A stretch of DNA of 64,000 bases from Pseudarthrobacter sp. MM222 (GCF_947090775.1 NZ_OX352321.1:2046001-2110000); one strand, 5' to 3'. Shown: positions 51,129 through 60,815, counted from the first letter of the stretch. The notes: generated by a model not told the origin, from the letters alone. Made by a program: numbers and translations.

Positions 51129-52538
51129 TCAGTCCCGGACTGAGCGTGTCATCCCCAGCAACCGGGCAAAGATCCCCTCGCCGTCGTCGGCGATGCCGTC
51201 GTGGTGGAAGTCCGCAGACTCCCACACCTGCAGGCCGCGGACGGCGGCCGCGGTCTCGAGGGACAGCTCGCGGTCCACGTAGATGTCGTCACTGTAGACG
51301 GCGGCCGCCACCGGAACGCTGTTGAGGGCCAGCCGGTCCGGATCGTACAACGGCGTCCAGTCGGCCTTTTCGGCCAGCAGCTGCGCGACGTTCCGCAGCG
51401 GGCGCAGTGCCGGGTCCTGTTCGAAGTACCAGGGATAGACCATCTCGCCGGTCAGCAGCGGTTCCGGCATGTCCGGCCGGAACTCGGGAAAGTCCTGCAG
51501 GACCCGCAGGGCTGCCCAGTCCGTGGCCTCGCCCTGACCGTAGATGGATTCATGCATCAGCGCGTACAGCGGGTTGCCGGACCGGGAGACGACGGCGCGG
51601 ACCTGTTCGAGGAAGGCGTCCGAAAGCCTTTCGCCGTCGGGAGTGCTGACGAAGGCGTCCTCCAGCAGGTAGTGCAGGGCATCCACCCGGGTGTTGCCAC
51701 CTAGGAATGAGCCCACCATCTGGAAGCGCTCCACCGTGAGCGGTGAGCCGTCCGGCAGGGTTTCCTCGGTCTCCCTCAGGTGCCGGGCTATGGCGCTGAC
51801 GGCCTCCCGGTCCTCGGGATACCAGCCAAAGTACTCGGCGTTCCGGGCGGCGACCCGCCTGTACGTGGCCTGGTACACACGGTCCGCGGGTCCCGTCAGC
51901 GGCGCCAGCCCGCCCGTGATGAGCACTTCGCGAAGACCTTCGGGGGCGGCGGACAGATAGCTGAGCGCACAGAAACCGCCATAGCTCTGGCCGTAGACGG
52001 TCCAGGGCGCCGCGCCCAGGGCCTGCCGGATGGCCTCGGCGTCCGCGACGATGGAGTCCGCGCGGAAATGGGACAGATACCCGGCCTGGTCCGCTTCGTT
52101 GCCCCGCAGCGGGAGCGTATTGCGGTCAATGGGGGACGACAGGCCCGTGCCCCGCTGGTCCAGCATGAGGATGCGGAAGTCCTTGGCGGCCGCCTTGCTC
52201 CAGCCGCCGAGGGCGGGGAGACGGTTGCCGCGCCCGCCGGGACCGCCCTGCAGGTAGAGCAGCCAGGGCAGTTTAGCCGCCGCCGCTTCGCTGTGGTCCG
52301 CGGAGACATACTCGCGCGCGAACACGGTGATCGTCTCGCCGAGGCCGCGGCCCGTGCCCTCGCCTTCGAAGTGGTCCAGGGGCACCTCGAAATAGTGCTC
52401 CACGGTGCGCATACCGCGGTACTCGTGCTGCGCCTTGACCGTATGCGGGACGGTTCCGGCGGCGCTTCCGGGAGATCGCCTGCTTCCGGCCTCGAGCAGA
52501 TCCGCGGCGGTGAGCCCGAGCAGCGGCAGATCAGTCAC
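51129..52538 (-). CDS. Proline iminopeptidase-like alpha/beta-hydrolase (S33 family)
   Basis: A 469-residue enzyme of the prolyl aminopeptidase group. It has 'LLYLQGGPGGRGNRL' (oxyanion HGGPG-type motif, here QGGPG), 'DQRGTGLSSP', the nucleophile 'GQSYGGFCALSYL' and 'ESADFHHDGIADDG' near the end with the catalytic His. It removes N-terminal proline from peptides; no signal peptide is seen. I placed the start at GTG 52538, 7 bases after the end of the upstream acetyltransferase, because the longer reading frame overlaps that gene completely. The ribosome site is weak. Confidence 0.87.
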   Translation of the reverse strand: MTDLPLLGLTAADLLEAGSRRSPGSAAGTVPHTVKAQHEYRGMRTVEHYFEVPLDHFEGEGTGRGLGETITVFAREYVSADHSEAAAAKLPWLLYLQGGPGGRGNRLPALGGWSKAAAKDFRILMLDQRGTGLSSPIDRNTLPLRGNEADQAGYLSHFRADSIVADAEAIRQALGAAPWTVYGQSYGGFCALSYLSAAPEGLREVLITGGLAPLTGPADRVYQATYRRVAARNAEYFGWYPEDREAVSAIARHLRETEETLPDGSPLTVERFQMVGSFLGGNTRVDALHYLLEDAFVSTPDGERLSDAFLEQVRAVVSRSGNPLYALMHESIYGQGEATDWAALRVLQDFPEFRPDMPEPLLTGEMVYPWYFEQDPALRPLRNVAQLLAEKADWTPLYDPDRLALNSVPVAAAVYSDDIYVDRELSLETAAAVRGLQVWESADFHHDGIADDGEGIFARLLGMTRSVRD

Positions 52539-52545
52539 CGGCCGG

Positions 52546-53046
52546 TCAGCCAAGGGCTCGGACCCGGCGGGAAGTACCGAAGGACTCCAGCGCGGCTCCG
52601 GTGAGCCGGAACGTGGACCATTCCGCCATCGGCGCGGCACCCAGGTTCTTGTAGAAGCTGATGGAGGGTTCGTTCCAGTCCAGCACGCTCCACTCCACCC
52701 GCGCGTAGCCACGGTCGACGGCGGTCGCGGCGAGGTGCTGCAGGAGGGCCTTGCCGTGGCCCGCGCCGCGGGCCTCGGGTTTCACGTACAGGTCCTCGAG
52801 GTAGATGCCGTGGACGCCTTCCCACGTGGAGTAGTTCAGGAACCAGAGCGCGAAGCCCTGGACGTCGCCGGCGTCGTTCTCTGCCATCGTCGCAAAGATC
52901 CGCGGGTTCACCCCGAACAGCGCGGCCTCAAGCATCTCGGGGGTGTTCCGGACGGCGTCCGGCTCCTTCTCGTAGATGGCCAGGTCGTGGATCATCTGCA
53001 GGATTGCGGGGACATCGTTCGCCGTCGCGGGCCGGATTACACTCAT
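52546..53046 (-). CDS. GNAT acetyltransferase, diamine (SSAT)-like
   Basis: A 166-residue acetyltransferase close to spermidine/spermine N1-acetyltransferase: 'IRPATANDVPAILQMIHDLAIYEKEPDAV', 'GFALWFLNYSTWEGVHGIYLEDLYVKPEARGAGHGKALLQHLA' and 'RVEWSVLDWNEPSISFYKNLGA' (each given in part as recognition blocks). Small diamines or related amines are the probable acceptors. TAAACT lies 6 bases before the ATG, so the mRNA is leaderless, and the peptidase gene follows 7 bases after its stop as a second cistron. Confidence 0.88.
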   Translation of the reverse strand: MSVIRPATANDVPAILQMIHDLAIYEKEPDAVRNTPEMLEAALFGVNPRIFATMAENDAGDVQGFALWFLNYSTWEGVHGIYLEDLYVKPEARGAGHGKALLQHLAATAVDRGYARVEWSVLDWNEPSISFYKNLGAAPMAEWSTFRLTGAALESFGTSRRVRALG

Positions 53047-53065
53047 TGTCTGAGTTTACTAGCGC

Positions 53066-55612
53066 CTACAGCCGGTTGACGTCGGTAACCCGCACGACGG
53101 CGGTCCCGGTCTCGTCCGAGGCCGCGAGGTCCACCTCGGCCGAGATGCCCCAGTCGTGGTTTCCGGCCGGGTCATCGAAGATCTGCCGGACCTTCCACGT
53201 GCCGGGTTCCTCGTTAATGATCAGCAGGCCCGGGCCGCGGGCGTCGGGTCCGGTGCCGATGTCGTCGTGTTCGTCAAAGTAATCATCCAGGGCGTCTTCC
53301 CAGCGTTCGCCGTCCCAGCCGGATCCGCCGTCGAGCTCGCCCAGCGCAGTGGCGTCCTCATCCGCGAACAGTTCCACGCGGCGGAACAACTCGTTGCGGA
53401 CCATCACCCGGAAAGCCCGGATGTTGGAGGTCAGCGACGGCGGCGGGGGCGGGGGAGCGTCGTGTGGGGTCGGTGCGGCGCCGGACGTGAGCTCTTCCCA
53501 TTCGTCCAGCAGGCTTGAATCCACCTGGCGGACCAGTTCGCCCAGCCAGGCGATCAGGTCCTCGAGGTCCTCGCGCAGGAAGTCCTGCGGGACGGTCTGG
53601 CGGAGCGCCTTGAAGCCGTCCGCGAGATAACGCAGCACAATGCCTTCGGAACGCGCCAGGCCGTAGAACTGGACGAACTCCCCGAAGTTCATCGCTCGTT
53701 CATACATGTCCCGGACCACGGATTTGGGAGCGAGTTCGAAGTCGCCGATCCAGGGGGCCGCCTTGCGGTAGACGTCGAACGCCTCGCCCAGGATTTCCGC
53801 CAGCGGCTGCGGATAGCTGACTTCCTCGAGCATGGCCATGCGCTGGTCGTAGTCGATACCGTCGGCCTTCATCGCCGCGATGGCCTCGCCGCGGGCCTTC
53901 TTCTGCTGCGCGGAGAGGATCTGGCGCGGCTTCTCGAGAGTGGATTCGATCACGGACACCACATCGAGGGCGTACGACGGCGACTCCGGATCCAGCAGTT
54001 CCAGCGCCGCGAGGGCGAACGGGGACAGCGGCTGGTTGAGCGCGAAGTTGGCCTGCAAATGGACCGTCAGCCGGACGGTGCGGCCGTCCCGGCCCTGCTC
54101 CGCGGCGGGTATGCGCTCCACGATGCCGGCCGCCAGCAGCTCCCGGTAGATGCCAAGGGCCCTCTTCATCAGCTGCAGCTGGGAGGCCCGCGGTTCGTGG
54201 TTCTCGGTGAGCAGCCGGCGGGCAGCCTTGAACGGATCGCCCGGCCGTTCCATCAGGTTCATCAGCATCGCGTGGGTCACGGAAAAGCTCGATGTCAGCG
54301 GGTCGGGGACGGATTCGACGAGGCGCTTGTAAGTGGGCTCGCCCCAGGACACGAATCCCTCGGGCGGCTTCTTCTTGACCACCTGGCGCAGCTTCTTCTG
54401 GTCATCGCCGAACTTGGCGGTTGCTTTGGCCATTGCCTTGACGTTTTCGGTGACGTGCTCGGGTGCCTGCACCACGACGGTCCCGGCGGTGTCGTAGCCG
54501 GCCCGGCCCGCCCTTCCCGCGATCTGGTGGAATTCCCGGGAGTTCAACAGCCGGGTGCGGACACCGTCGTACTTGCTCAGGGCGGTCAGCAGGACCGTGC
54601 GGATCGGCACATTGATGCCGACGCCGAGGGTGTCCGTGCCGCAGATGACCTTGAGCAGACCCGCCTGGGCCAGCTGTTCCACGAGCCGGCGGTACTTCGG
54701 CAGCATGCCGGCGTGGTGGACGCCGATGCCGTGCCGGACCAGCCGGTTGAGGGTCTTGCCGAAGCCGGCGGCGAACCGGAAGCCGGCGATCAGCTCCGCG
54801 ATCTTGTCCTTTTCCTCGCGGGTGCAGACGTTGATGCTCATCAGGTTCTGCGCGCGGTCGATAGCCTCCACCTGGCTGAAGTGGACCACGTAGACGGGCA
54901 CCTGCTTCGTGGCCAGCAGCTCTTCGAGTGTCTCGTGGACCGGCGTCTGCTCGTAGTAGTAGTGCAGCGGGATGGGGCGTTCCACGGAACTGACGGTGGT
55001 CGTCGGGCGCCCGGTCAGTTCGCTGATGCCCTTCTCAAAGCGGCTGACATCGCCGAGGGTCGCGGACATCAGCAGGAACTGGGCCTGGGGGAGTTCCAGC
55101 AGCGGAACCTGCCAGGCCCAGCCGCGTTGCGGGTCGGAGTAGAAGTGGAACTCGTCCATGATGACGGAACCCAGTTCCGCGGCGGCGCCTTCCCGCAGGG
55201 CCGTGTTGGCGAGGATTTCCGCGGTGCAACAGATGATCGGGGCGTCCTGGTTGACGCCGGAATCACCGGTGATCATCCCGACGTTTTCGGCCCCGAAAAT
55301 TTCGCACAGGGCAAAGAACTTTTCCGACACGAGGGCCTTGATCGGCGCGGTGTAGTAACTGCGCTGCCCCCTCGCCATGGCCTGGAAGTGCGCGGCGATT
55401 GCGACCAGTGATTTTCCGGACCCCGTAGGGGTAGCCAGGATGACGTTGGAGCCGGAGGCCAGCTCCATGATGGCCTCGTCCTGGGCGGTGTAGAGGGCCA
55501 ACCCGCGGCTCTCCGTCCACTCGACGAAGCGCGTGTACAGCTCGTCCGGATCCATTCCGGTCCTGCCTGGGACTCGCGCGGCCGGGACGGGGAGCTGATC
55601 AACAAGTTTCAT
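53066..55612 (-). CDS. DEAD/DEAH-box helicase with DUF3516 domain (Ski2/Dob10-like)
   Basis: An 848-residue superfamily 2 helicase. Motifs: Walker A 'LATPTGSGKSLVA', 'TAPIKALVSEKF', DEFH box 'VIMDEFHFY', 'LMSATLGD', 'GVHHAGMLPKYRRLVE', 'TDTLGVGINVP' and motif VI 'HQIAGRAGRAGYD'. The C-terminal 350 residues form the actinobacterial DUF3516 domain. It may act on structured RNA, but no function is established. A Pro-rich 'PPPPPP' stretch lies before the last part. TAAGCT lies 8 bases before the ATG (5 before a GTG just upstream), so the mRNA is nearly leaderless. Confidence 0.9.
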   Translation of the reverse strand: MKLVDQLPVPAARVPGRTGMDPDELYTRFVEWTESRGLALYTAQDEAIMELASGSNVILATPTGSGKSLVAIAAHFQAMARGQRSYYTAPIKALVSEKFFALCEIFGAENVGMITGDSGVNQDAPIICCTAEILANTALREGAAAELGSVIMDEFHFYSDPQRGWAWQVPLLELPQAQFLLMSATLGDVSRFEKGISELTGRPTTTVSSVERPIPLHYYYEQTPVHETLEELLATKQVPVYVVHFSQVEAIDRAQNLMSINVCTREEKDKIAELIAGFRFAAGFGKTLNRLVRHGIGVHHAGMLPKYRRLVEQLAQAGLLKVICGTDTLGVGINVPIRTVLLTALSKYDGVRTRLLNSREFHQIAGRAGRAGYDTAGTVVVQAPEHVTENVKAMAKATAKFGDDQKKLRQVVKKKPPEGFVSWGEPTYKRLVESVPDPLTSSFSVTHAMLMNLMERPGDPFKAARRLLTENHEPRASQLQLMKRALGIYRELLAAGIVERIPAAEQGRDGRTVRLTVHLQANFALNQPLSPFALAALELLDPESPSYALDVVSVIESTLEKPRQILSAQQKKARGEAIAAMKADGIDYDQRMAMLEEVSYPQPLAEILGEAFDVYRKAAPWIGDFELAPKSVVRDMYERAMNFGEFVQFYGLARSEGIVLRYLADGFKALRQTVPQDFLREDLEDLIAWLGELVRQVDSSLLDEWEELTSGAAPTPHDAPPPPPPSLTSNIRAFRVMVRNELFRRVELFADEDATALGELDGGSGWDGERWEDALDDYFDEHDDIGTGPDARGPGLLIINEEPGTWKVRQIFDDPAGNHDWGISAEVDLAASDETGTAVVRVTDVNRL

Positions 55613-55721
55613 CACTGTCCAGCTTAGTGGGCCGGACCCTGGCGGGTGCGCCTTCCTTGACGCACCCGCTGCCGGGGTTAGGCTTCGGAGGTCGCATTCT
55701 CGCCGGTGACCGGAGGAAATC

Positions 55722-56501
55722 ATGAAGTGGGATCCCACCAAATACGTGCAATTCGGAGACTACCGGGACAGGCCCTACTTTGACTTGACGGCCCGGGTCC
55801 ACGCGGACGATCCCCGCCTGGTGGTGGACCTCGGCTGCGGCCCCGGCAACCTCACGGCGACGCTCGCGGAGCGCTGGCCCGGGGCGCAGGTGGTGGGTCT
55901 GGATTCCTCCCCGGAGATGCTGGCGAAAGCCGGTGCCCACGCCCGGAGCGCGCCCAACTTGTCCTTCGAACTGGCCGACATCGCCGCCTGGCAGCCCTCC
56001 GGGGAGATTGACGTTGTGGTCACCAATGCCGCCCTGCAATGGGTGCCCAGCCACCGTGAGATGCTCCCTGGCTGGCTCGCGGCCCTCAAACCCGGAGCCT
56101 GGTTCGCCCTGCAGGTCCCCGGCAACTTCAACTCGCCGTCCCACACGCACATGCGGCACCTGGCCGAGTCACCGACCTGGGCGGGCCGGCTCGGCGGTGT
56201 GCTTCGGCACGACGACGTCGTCGGCGACGCCGCCGAATATCTCAACATCATGCTCGACGCCGGCTGCGACGCCGACGCTTGGGAAACGACCTACCAGCAG
56301 CTCCTGCCGGGCGAAAACCCGGTCCTGGAGTGGGTCCGCGGCACCGGCCTCCGGCCCGTGCTGGCCGCTCTCTCCGCCGAGGAAGCCAGCGAGTTCGAAG
56401 CAGAGTATTCGGCCCTGCTGGCCGATGCCTACCCGTCCTCGGTGCACGGAACGGTCTTCCCCTTCCGCCGGAGCTTCGCCGTGGCCCGCAAGCGCGAGTG
56501 A
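55722..56501 (+). CDS. tam: Trans-aconitate 2-methyltransferase-like SAM enzyme
   Basis: A 259-residue methyltransferase. The N-terminus 'MKWDPTKYVQFGDYRDRPYFDL' (in part) and SAM motif 'VVDLGCGPGNLTATLAERWPGA', then 'VVGLDSSPEML', 'TNAALQWVPSH', 'LAVQVPGN'-type text seen as 'FALQVPGNFNSPSH' and 'FPFRRSFAVA' match Tam, which methyl-esterifies trans-aconitate and so removes an inhibitor of aconitase. A GGAGG ribosome site precedes ATG, and a TAGGCT -10-like box lies at about 55679. Confidence 0.93.
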   Translation: MKWDPTKYVQFGDYRDRPYFDLTARVHADDPRLVVDLGCGPGNLTATLAERWPGAQVVGLDSSPEMLAKAGAHARSAPNLSFELADIAAWQPSGEIDVVVTNAALQWVPSHREMLPGWLAALKPGAWFALQVPGNFNSPSHTHMRHLAESPTWAGRLGGVLRHDDVVGDAAEYLNIMLDAGCDADAWETTYQQLLPGENPVLEWVRGTGLRPVLAALSAEEASEFEAEYSALLADAYPSSVHGTVFPFRRSFAVARKRE

Positions 56502-56655
56502 CAGTGCCCCGGCCTTCCTGATCCGGCGCCCCGCGCTTGATTCGGACCGTGCGGGTCTGACAGGAGCGCATGGAGCTGGGTTTACAATGGCGAAGCGGCC
56601 TGGGGGCGGCCGCCGGAGATGCTGGTCCGTGCCCTGATCTAGCGATGGAGGCTCT

Positions 56656-58407
56656 GTGCTGATTGGCCTGTTGGGGCGCCTGTTAGCTGCCCACAAGGGA
56701 CTAGTGCTTGCCATCGTTCTCCTGCAGCTCGTGCAGACCACCGCCAATCTGCTGCTGCCCACCCTCAATGCCGCCATCATCGACGACGGCATTGTCGGCC
56801 GCAATCCGGCGGCCATCGCGGATTTCGGCGTCCGGATGGCCGTGACGGCAGCGGTGCAGGTCGTCGCGGCCGTTGCTGCCTGCTACCTGGGCGCTGGCCT
56901 GGCCATGGAGGTGGGCCGGCAGTTGCGCGACGAGCTTTTTGCCAAGGTCCAGTCCTTCTCCTCCCAGGAAGTCGCCGAGTTCGGCGCCGCCAGCCTGGTG
57001 ACCCGGGCCACCAACGACGTCGCCCAGATCCAGAACCTCGCGGTCCTGGTGTTCACCATGCTGGTCGCCGCGCCCGCCATCTTCCTCGGCGGCATTGTGC
57101 TGGCCATGCAGCAGGACCTGGCGCTGTCGGGCATCGTCGTTGCCGTCGTGCCGGTGCTCGCCGTGATCATGGCCGTGATCGTGCGGCGCCTCGTTCCGCT
57201 CTACCGGGCCGGCCAGGGGCTCATCGACCGGATCAGCCGGGTACTGCGTGAGCAGATCATCGGTGCCAACGTCATCCGCGGCTTCGTCCGGCAGGACCAT
57301 GAAATCCGCCGGTTCGACGGCGCCAACAGGGAACTCACCCGGAACAACCTGCACTCGGCCCTGCTGGTCGCCGGGATGATGCCGATGATCATGCTCGTGG
57401 TCAATCTGTCCTCCGTCGCCGTTGTCTGGTTCGGCGGGCACCGGATCCAGTCCGGCGAGATGAGGCTGGGAGCCCTGACGGCATTCATCGCCTACATCCT
57501 GCAGATCCTGATCGCGATCATGATGGCCATGTTCGTCTTCATGACCGCCCCGCGTGCAGCCGCGTGCGCGGAACGCATCCGGGCGGTCCTGGACACGGCA
57601 CCTGCCATCGCGGACGGCCCTGCCCCGGCGGACGCCGGCTTTGACGGCGCCCGACCTGGCGACGGCACCGTGGAGTTCCGTAACGTCTCGTTCGCCTACC
57701 CGGGCGCCGAGGCGCCGGTGCTCGAGAACGTCAGCTTCACGGCAGTTCCAGGCACAACGACGGCGATCATCGGCGCCACCGGCAGCGGCAAAAGCACGCT
57801 CCTGAACCTGCTGCCCCGGTTCCTGGGCACCACAGCTGGGCAGATCACGATCGGCGGCCGCGACATCCGGGACCTGCCGCTGGCGACGCTCCGCGGTCTG
57901 GTCGCTTTGGTGCCGCAACACTCCTACCTGTTTTCCGGGACGCTCGCCGACAACCTGCGGATGGGGTCGCCGGAGGCCACCGACGAGGAACTTTGGGACG
58001 TGCTCACCGCGGCCCAGGCGGCCGGCTTCGTCCGGCGCTTACCGCAGGGACTGCTGTCACCGGTCAGCCAGGGCGGCACCAACTTCTCCGGCGGCCAGCG
58101 GCAGCGGCTCTGCATTGCCCGCGCGCTGCTTCGGCGCGCCGCCTCCGTCTGCCTCTTCGACGACAGCTTCTCGGCCCTTGACTACGGCACCGACTACCGG
58201 CTGCGGAAGGCCCTCGAGCCCCTGTTGCGCGCCGCCACGGTACTGGTCGTTGCCGAGCGCGTAGCCACCATCGTGGACGCGGGACTGATCCTGGTGCTGG
58301 AAAACGGCCGCCTCGTGGCGCAGGGCACGCACCACGAGCTGATGGAGTCCTCACCGAGCTACCAGGAGATTGCAGCTTCCCAGCTCGTGCTGGAGGACAC
58401 CCCGTGA
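56656..58407 (+). CDS. ABC exporter half-transporter A (degenerate catalytic site)
   Basis: A 583-residue fused membrane/ATPase protein. Six helices fill about residues 1-310. The ATPase has Walker A 'IGATGSGKSTLLNLLP', Q-loop 'VPQHSYLF', a canonical signature 'FSGGQRQRLCIARALLR' and Walker B 'VCLFDDSFSALD', in which the catalytic Glu is replaced by Asp. This is the usual mark of the degenerate site in heterodimeric exporters such as TM287/288 or BmrCD. Start is GTG; the stop overlaps the start of the next half-transporter by four bases (GTGA). Confidence 0.93.
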   Translation: MLIGLLGRLLAAHKGLVLAIVLLQLVQTTANLLLPTLNAAIIDDGIVGRNPAAIADFGVRMAVTAAVQVVAAVAACYLGAGLAMEVGRQLRDELFAKVQSFSSQEVAEFGAASLVTRATNDVAQIQNLAVLVFTMLVAAPAIFLGGIVLAMQQDLALSGIVVAVVPVLAVIMAVIVRRLVPLYRAGQGLIDRISRVLREQIIGANVIRGFVRQDHEIRRFDGANRELTRNNLHSALLVAGMMPMIMLVVNLSSVAVVWFGGHRIQSGEMRLGALTAFIAYILQILIAIMMAMFVFMTAPRAAACAERIRAVLDTAPAIADGPAPADAGFDGARPGDGTVEFRNVSFAYPGAEAPVLENVSFTAVPGTTTAIIGATGSGKSTLLNLLPRFLGTTAGQITIGGRDIRDLPLATLRGLVALVPQHSYLFSGTLADNLRMGSPEATDEELWDVLTAAQAAGFVRRLPQGLLSPVSQGGTNFSGGQRQRLCIARALLRRAASVCLFDDSFSALDYGTDYRLRKALEPLLRAATVLVVAERVATIVDAGLILVLENGRLVAQGTHHELMESSPSYQEIAASQLVLEDTP

Positions 58408-60350
58408 TCCGTGAACCCGGCCAGGACGAGGCCCTGGCCGGAGGTGCCGCTGCACCGTTGAATGACGGCCCCCGGTTCGACCACCACGCTGCACCGGGGC
58501 AGGCCGAACCGGTGGCGTCCCGGGCCGGCGCCGGGTCCCACCGGCGCACCGGCCGCCGGCTCCTCGGATTGCTCCGGCCGTCGAAGTGGCGGATGGCAGG
58601 CGTCATTGCGGCCACTTGCGCCTTCGTGATCCTCAATGTCACAGCCCCCAAGTATCTGGGAGACGCCACCGACGTCGTGGTTGACAGCGTCCTGGGCGGA
58701 ACCTTTGATCAGGGGAAGCTGGCGGGACTGCTGACCGCCGTCTCCCTTCTGTACCTCGGGGCCTCGGTGTTCAGCTGGATCCAGGGAGCGCTGGCGGCCA
58801 CGGCCGTGCAGCGCTTGAGCTACGGTCTCCGTTCCTCCGTCGAGGAGAAAATGCACGTGCTGACCTCCAGCCATTTCGACGACCAGCACCGGGGCGATGT
58901 CCTCAGCCGCGCCACCAACGACGTCGACAACATTTCCCAGGCCCTGAACCAGCTCCTGAACCAGCTGATCATGTCCCTGCTGATGCTCTCCGCGGCACTC
59001 GTGATGATGCTGTGGATCTCACCCGTCCTGGCGGTGATCGCCCTGGTCTCCGTGCCCGTGTCCGCCGTGATCACGGTCCTGATGGCCCGGAAGTCCCAGG
59101 TCCATTTCACGGAACAGTGGGGGAGCACAGGTGAGCTGCAGGCGCAGTTGGAGGAATTCTTCACCGGGCATGAGGTCATCAAGGCGTTCGGGCGGCAGGA
59201 CACCGTGGCGGCGGCATTCCGCGAGAGCAACAGGAGGCTCAGCCGGGCCAGCACCCGCGCCCAGTACGTCTCGGGCGTGGTTCAGCCGTTGATGGTATTC
59301 GTGTCCAACCTCAACTACGTCGCGGTCGCCGTCGTCGGCGCCCTCCAGGTCACGGCCGGCGCCATGACGATCGGGGGTCTGCAGGCCTTCATCCAGTTCA
59401 GCCGGCTTTTCAGCCAGCCGATGGGCCAGGTCGCCGGAATGCTGACACTTCTGCAATCCTGCCTGACCTCGGCAGACCGGGTCTTCGCCCTGTTGGACGC
59501 CCCCGAAATCACGGCCGAGCCGCCGGCACGGCAGAGCGCAGCGCCGCCTGCTGTGCCCGCCCGGAAACCCGGGATGCCGGGGTCCACGGGCCGCATCGCC
59601 TTCGAGCGGGCCAGCTTCAGCTACCACCCGGGTTCTCCCGCGGTCCGGGATCTCTCCTTCACGGTGGAGCCGGGGCAGTCCGTTGCGATCGTGGGCCACA
59701 CCGGCGCCGGCAAGACCACCGTCGTGAACCTGCTCATGCGGTTCTACGAACTGGACTCCGGACGGATCACGCTCGATGGCACCGACATTGCTGTACTGCC
59801 CCGCGACGAGTTGCGATCCGCCCTCAGCGTCGTGCTGCAGGACGCGTGGCTGTTCACCGGCACCATCCGGGAGAACATCGAGTACGGCCGGCCAGGCGCC
59901 AGCGAGTCCGAGATACTCGCCGCCGCGCAGGCCAGCCACGTGGACCAGTTTGTCCGCTCGCTGCCGGACGGATACGCCACCATGCTCGGCAACGACGGCG
60001 ACTCCCTCAGCCGGGGGCAGCGACAGCTCGTCTCGATCGCAAGGGCGCAGCTGGCCGGGCGCAGCATCCTGGTCCTGGACGAGGCCACCAGCTCCGTGGA
60101 CAGCCGCACCGAGGTACAGATCCGGCAGGCGATGCAGCGGCTCCGGCACGGCCGCACGAGCTTCGTGATTGCCCACCGCTTGTCCACCGTCCGGGACGCT
60201 GATCTAATTCTGGTCATGGACCACGGACGGATTGTTGAACACGGCACCCACCACCAGCTGCTGGCGGTGGGCGGGCTGTACACGGATCTGTATGCAGCAC
60301 AGTTCGCCCCTCGCGAACAGCGCCCGGGCCGCCGGGGGCCGGAACAGTGA
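58404..60350 (+). CDS. ABC exporter half-transporter B (consensus Walker B)
   Basis: A 648-residue partner of the preceding gene. A disordered, Pro/Ala-rich N-terminus of about 50 residues precedes six helices. The ATPase has Walker A 'VGHTGAGKTTVVNLLM', Walker B 'ILVLDEATSSVD' with the catalytic Glu, and a deviant signature 'LSRGQRQLVSIARA'. Combined with partner A this gives one normal site (Walker motifs of B with signature of A) and one degenerate site. Overlap of GTGA on both sides couples its translation to its neighbours. The cargo is unknown; multidrug or lipid export is typical. Confidence 0.93.
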   Translation: MIREPGQDEALAGGAAAPLNDGPRFDHHAAPGQAEPVASRAGAGSHRRTGRRLLGLLRPSKWRMAGVIAATCAFVILNVTAPKYLGDATDVVVDSVLGGTFDQGKLAGLLTAVSLLYLGASVFSWIQGALAATAVQRLSYGLRSSVEEKMHVLTSSHFDDQHRGDVLSRATNDVDNISQALNQLLNQLIMSLLMLSAALVMMLWISPVLAVIALVSVPVSAVITVLMARKSQVHFTEQWGSTGELQAQLEEFFTGHEVIKAFGRQDTVAAAFRESNRRLSRASTRAQYVSGVVQPLMVFVSNLNYVAVAVVGALQVTAGAMTIGGLQAFIQFSRLFSQPMGQVAGMLTLLQSCLTSADRVFALLDAPEITAEPPARQSAAPPAVPARKPGMPGSTGRIAFERASFSYHPGSPAVRDLSFTVEPGQSVAIVGHTGAGKTTVVNLLMRFYELDSGRITLDGTDIAVLPRDELRSALSVVLQDAWLFTGTIRENIEYGRPGASESEILAAAQASHVDQFVRSLPDGYATMLGNDGDSLSRGQRQLVSIARAQLAGRSILVLDEATSSVDSRTEVQIRQAMQRLRHGRTSFVIAHRLSTVRDADLILVMDHGRIVEHGTHHQLLAVGGLYTDLYAAQFAPREQRPGRRGPEQ

Positions 60351-60739
60351 CCCCGGCCGAGAGCGTTGCCGACCGGTTTCCCGGAGTCTGGAAACCAAAC
60401 CAGGCCAGCTCGGTCCCGCTGTTCGAACAGCTCCGGCTCAACATCATCGAACGGGCGGACAATGGCACTCTGGCCCCGGGCACCCGGCTGCCGGCGGTCC
60501 GCAACCTTGCCGCCGAACTGGGCGTCGCACCGCACACTGTGGCCCGCGCCTACAAGGAACTGGAAGCGGCCGGCATCGTCGCGACCCGGGGCCGCAACGG
60601 CACCGTCGTCTGCGCCCGGGACGAGGCCTGGAGTTCGCTGTCCGCCGCCGCCGCGGACTTTGCGGCGGCGGCGAAGGCCCAGGGCGCCAGCTTCGCGGAG
60701 GCCGTCCAGTTGCTGGCCGCCGCGTACGACCGGGAATGA
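60347..60739 (+). CDS. GntR-family regulator, YtrA type
   Basis: A 130-residue repressor with an N-terminal winged helix ('VPLFEQLRLNIIERADNGTLAPGTRLPAVRNLAAELGVAPHTVARAYKELEAAGIV', split; residues 23-78) and only a short C-terminal dimerisation helix, as in the YtrA subfamily, which typically represses neighbouring ABC-transporter operons. Its GTG overlaps the end of ABC half B by four bases, so it is the last cistron of a three-gene operon and probably autoregulates it. Confidence 0.9.
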   Translation: MTPAESVADRFPGVWKPNQASSVPLFEQLRLNIIERADNGTLAPGTRLPAVRNLAAELGVAPHTVARAYKELEAAGIVATRGRNGTVVCARDEAWSSLSAAAADFAAAAKAQGASFAEAVQLLAAAYDRE

Positions 60740-60787
60740 CGGCGTGCTAACACACCGGGCGGCATTTACCGGGCTGGGACACAGCAG

Positions 60788-60802
60788 CGAATATATGTTC
60801 GA
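60788..60802. promoter_or_regulatory. LexA-binding SOS box upstream of uvrA
   Basis: CGAATATATGTTCGA is identical over 15 bases to the umuD operator at 15265-15279. It lies 13 bases upstream of the uvrA -10 box, in the -35 region, a position suited to repression. Confidence 0.9.
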
Positions 60803-60815
60803 AGAAGTTTTCGAT

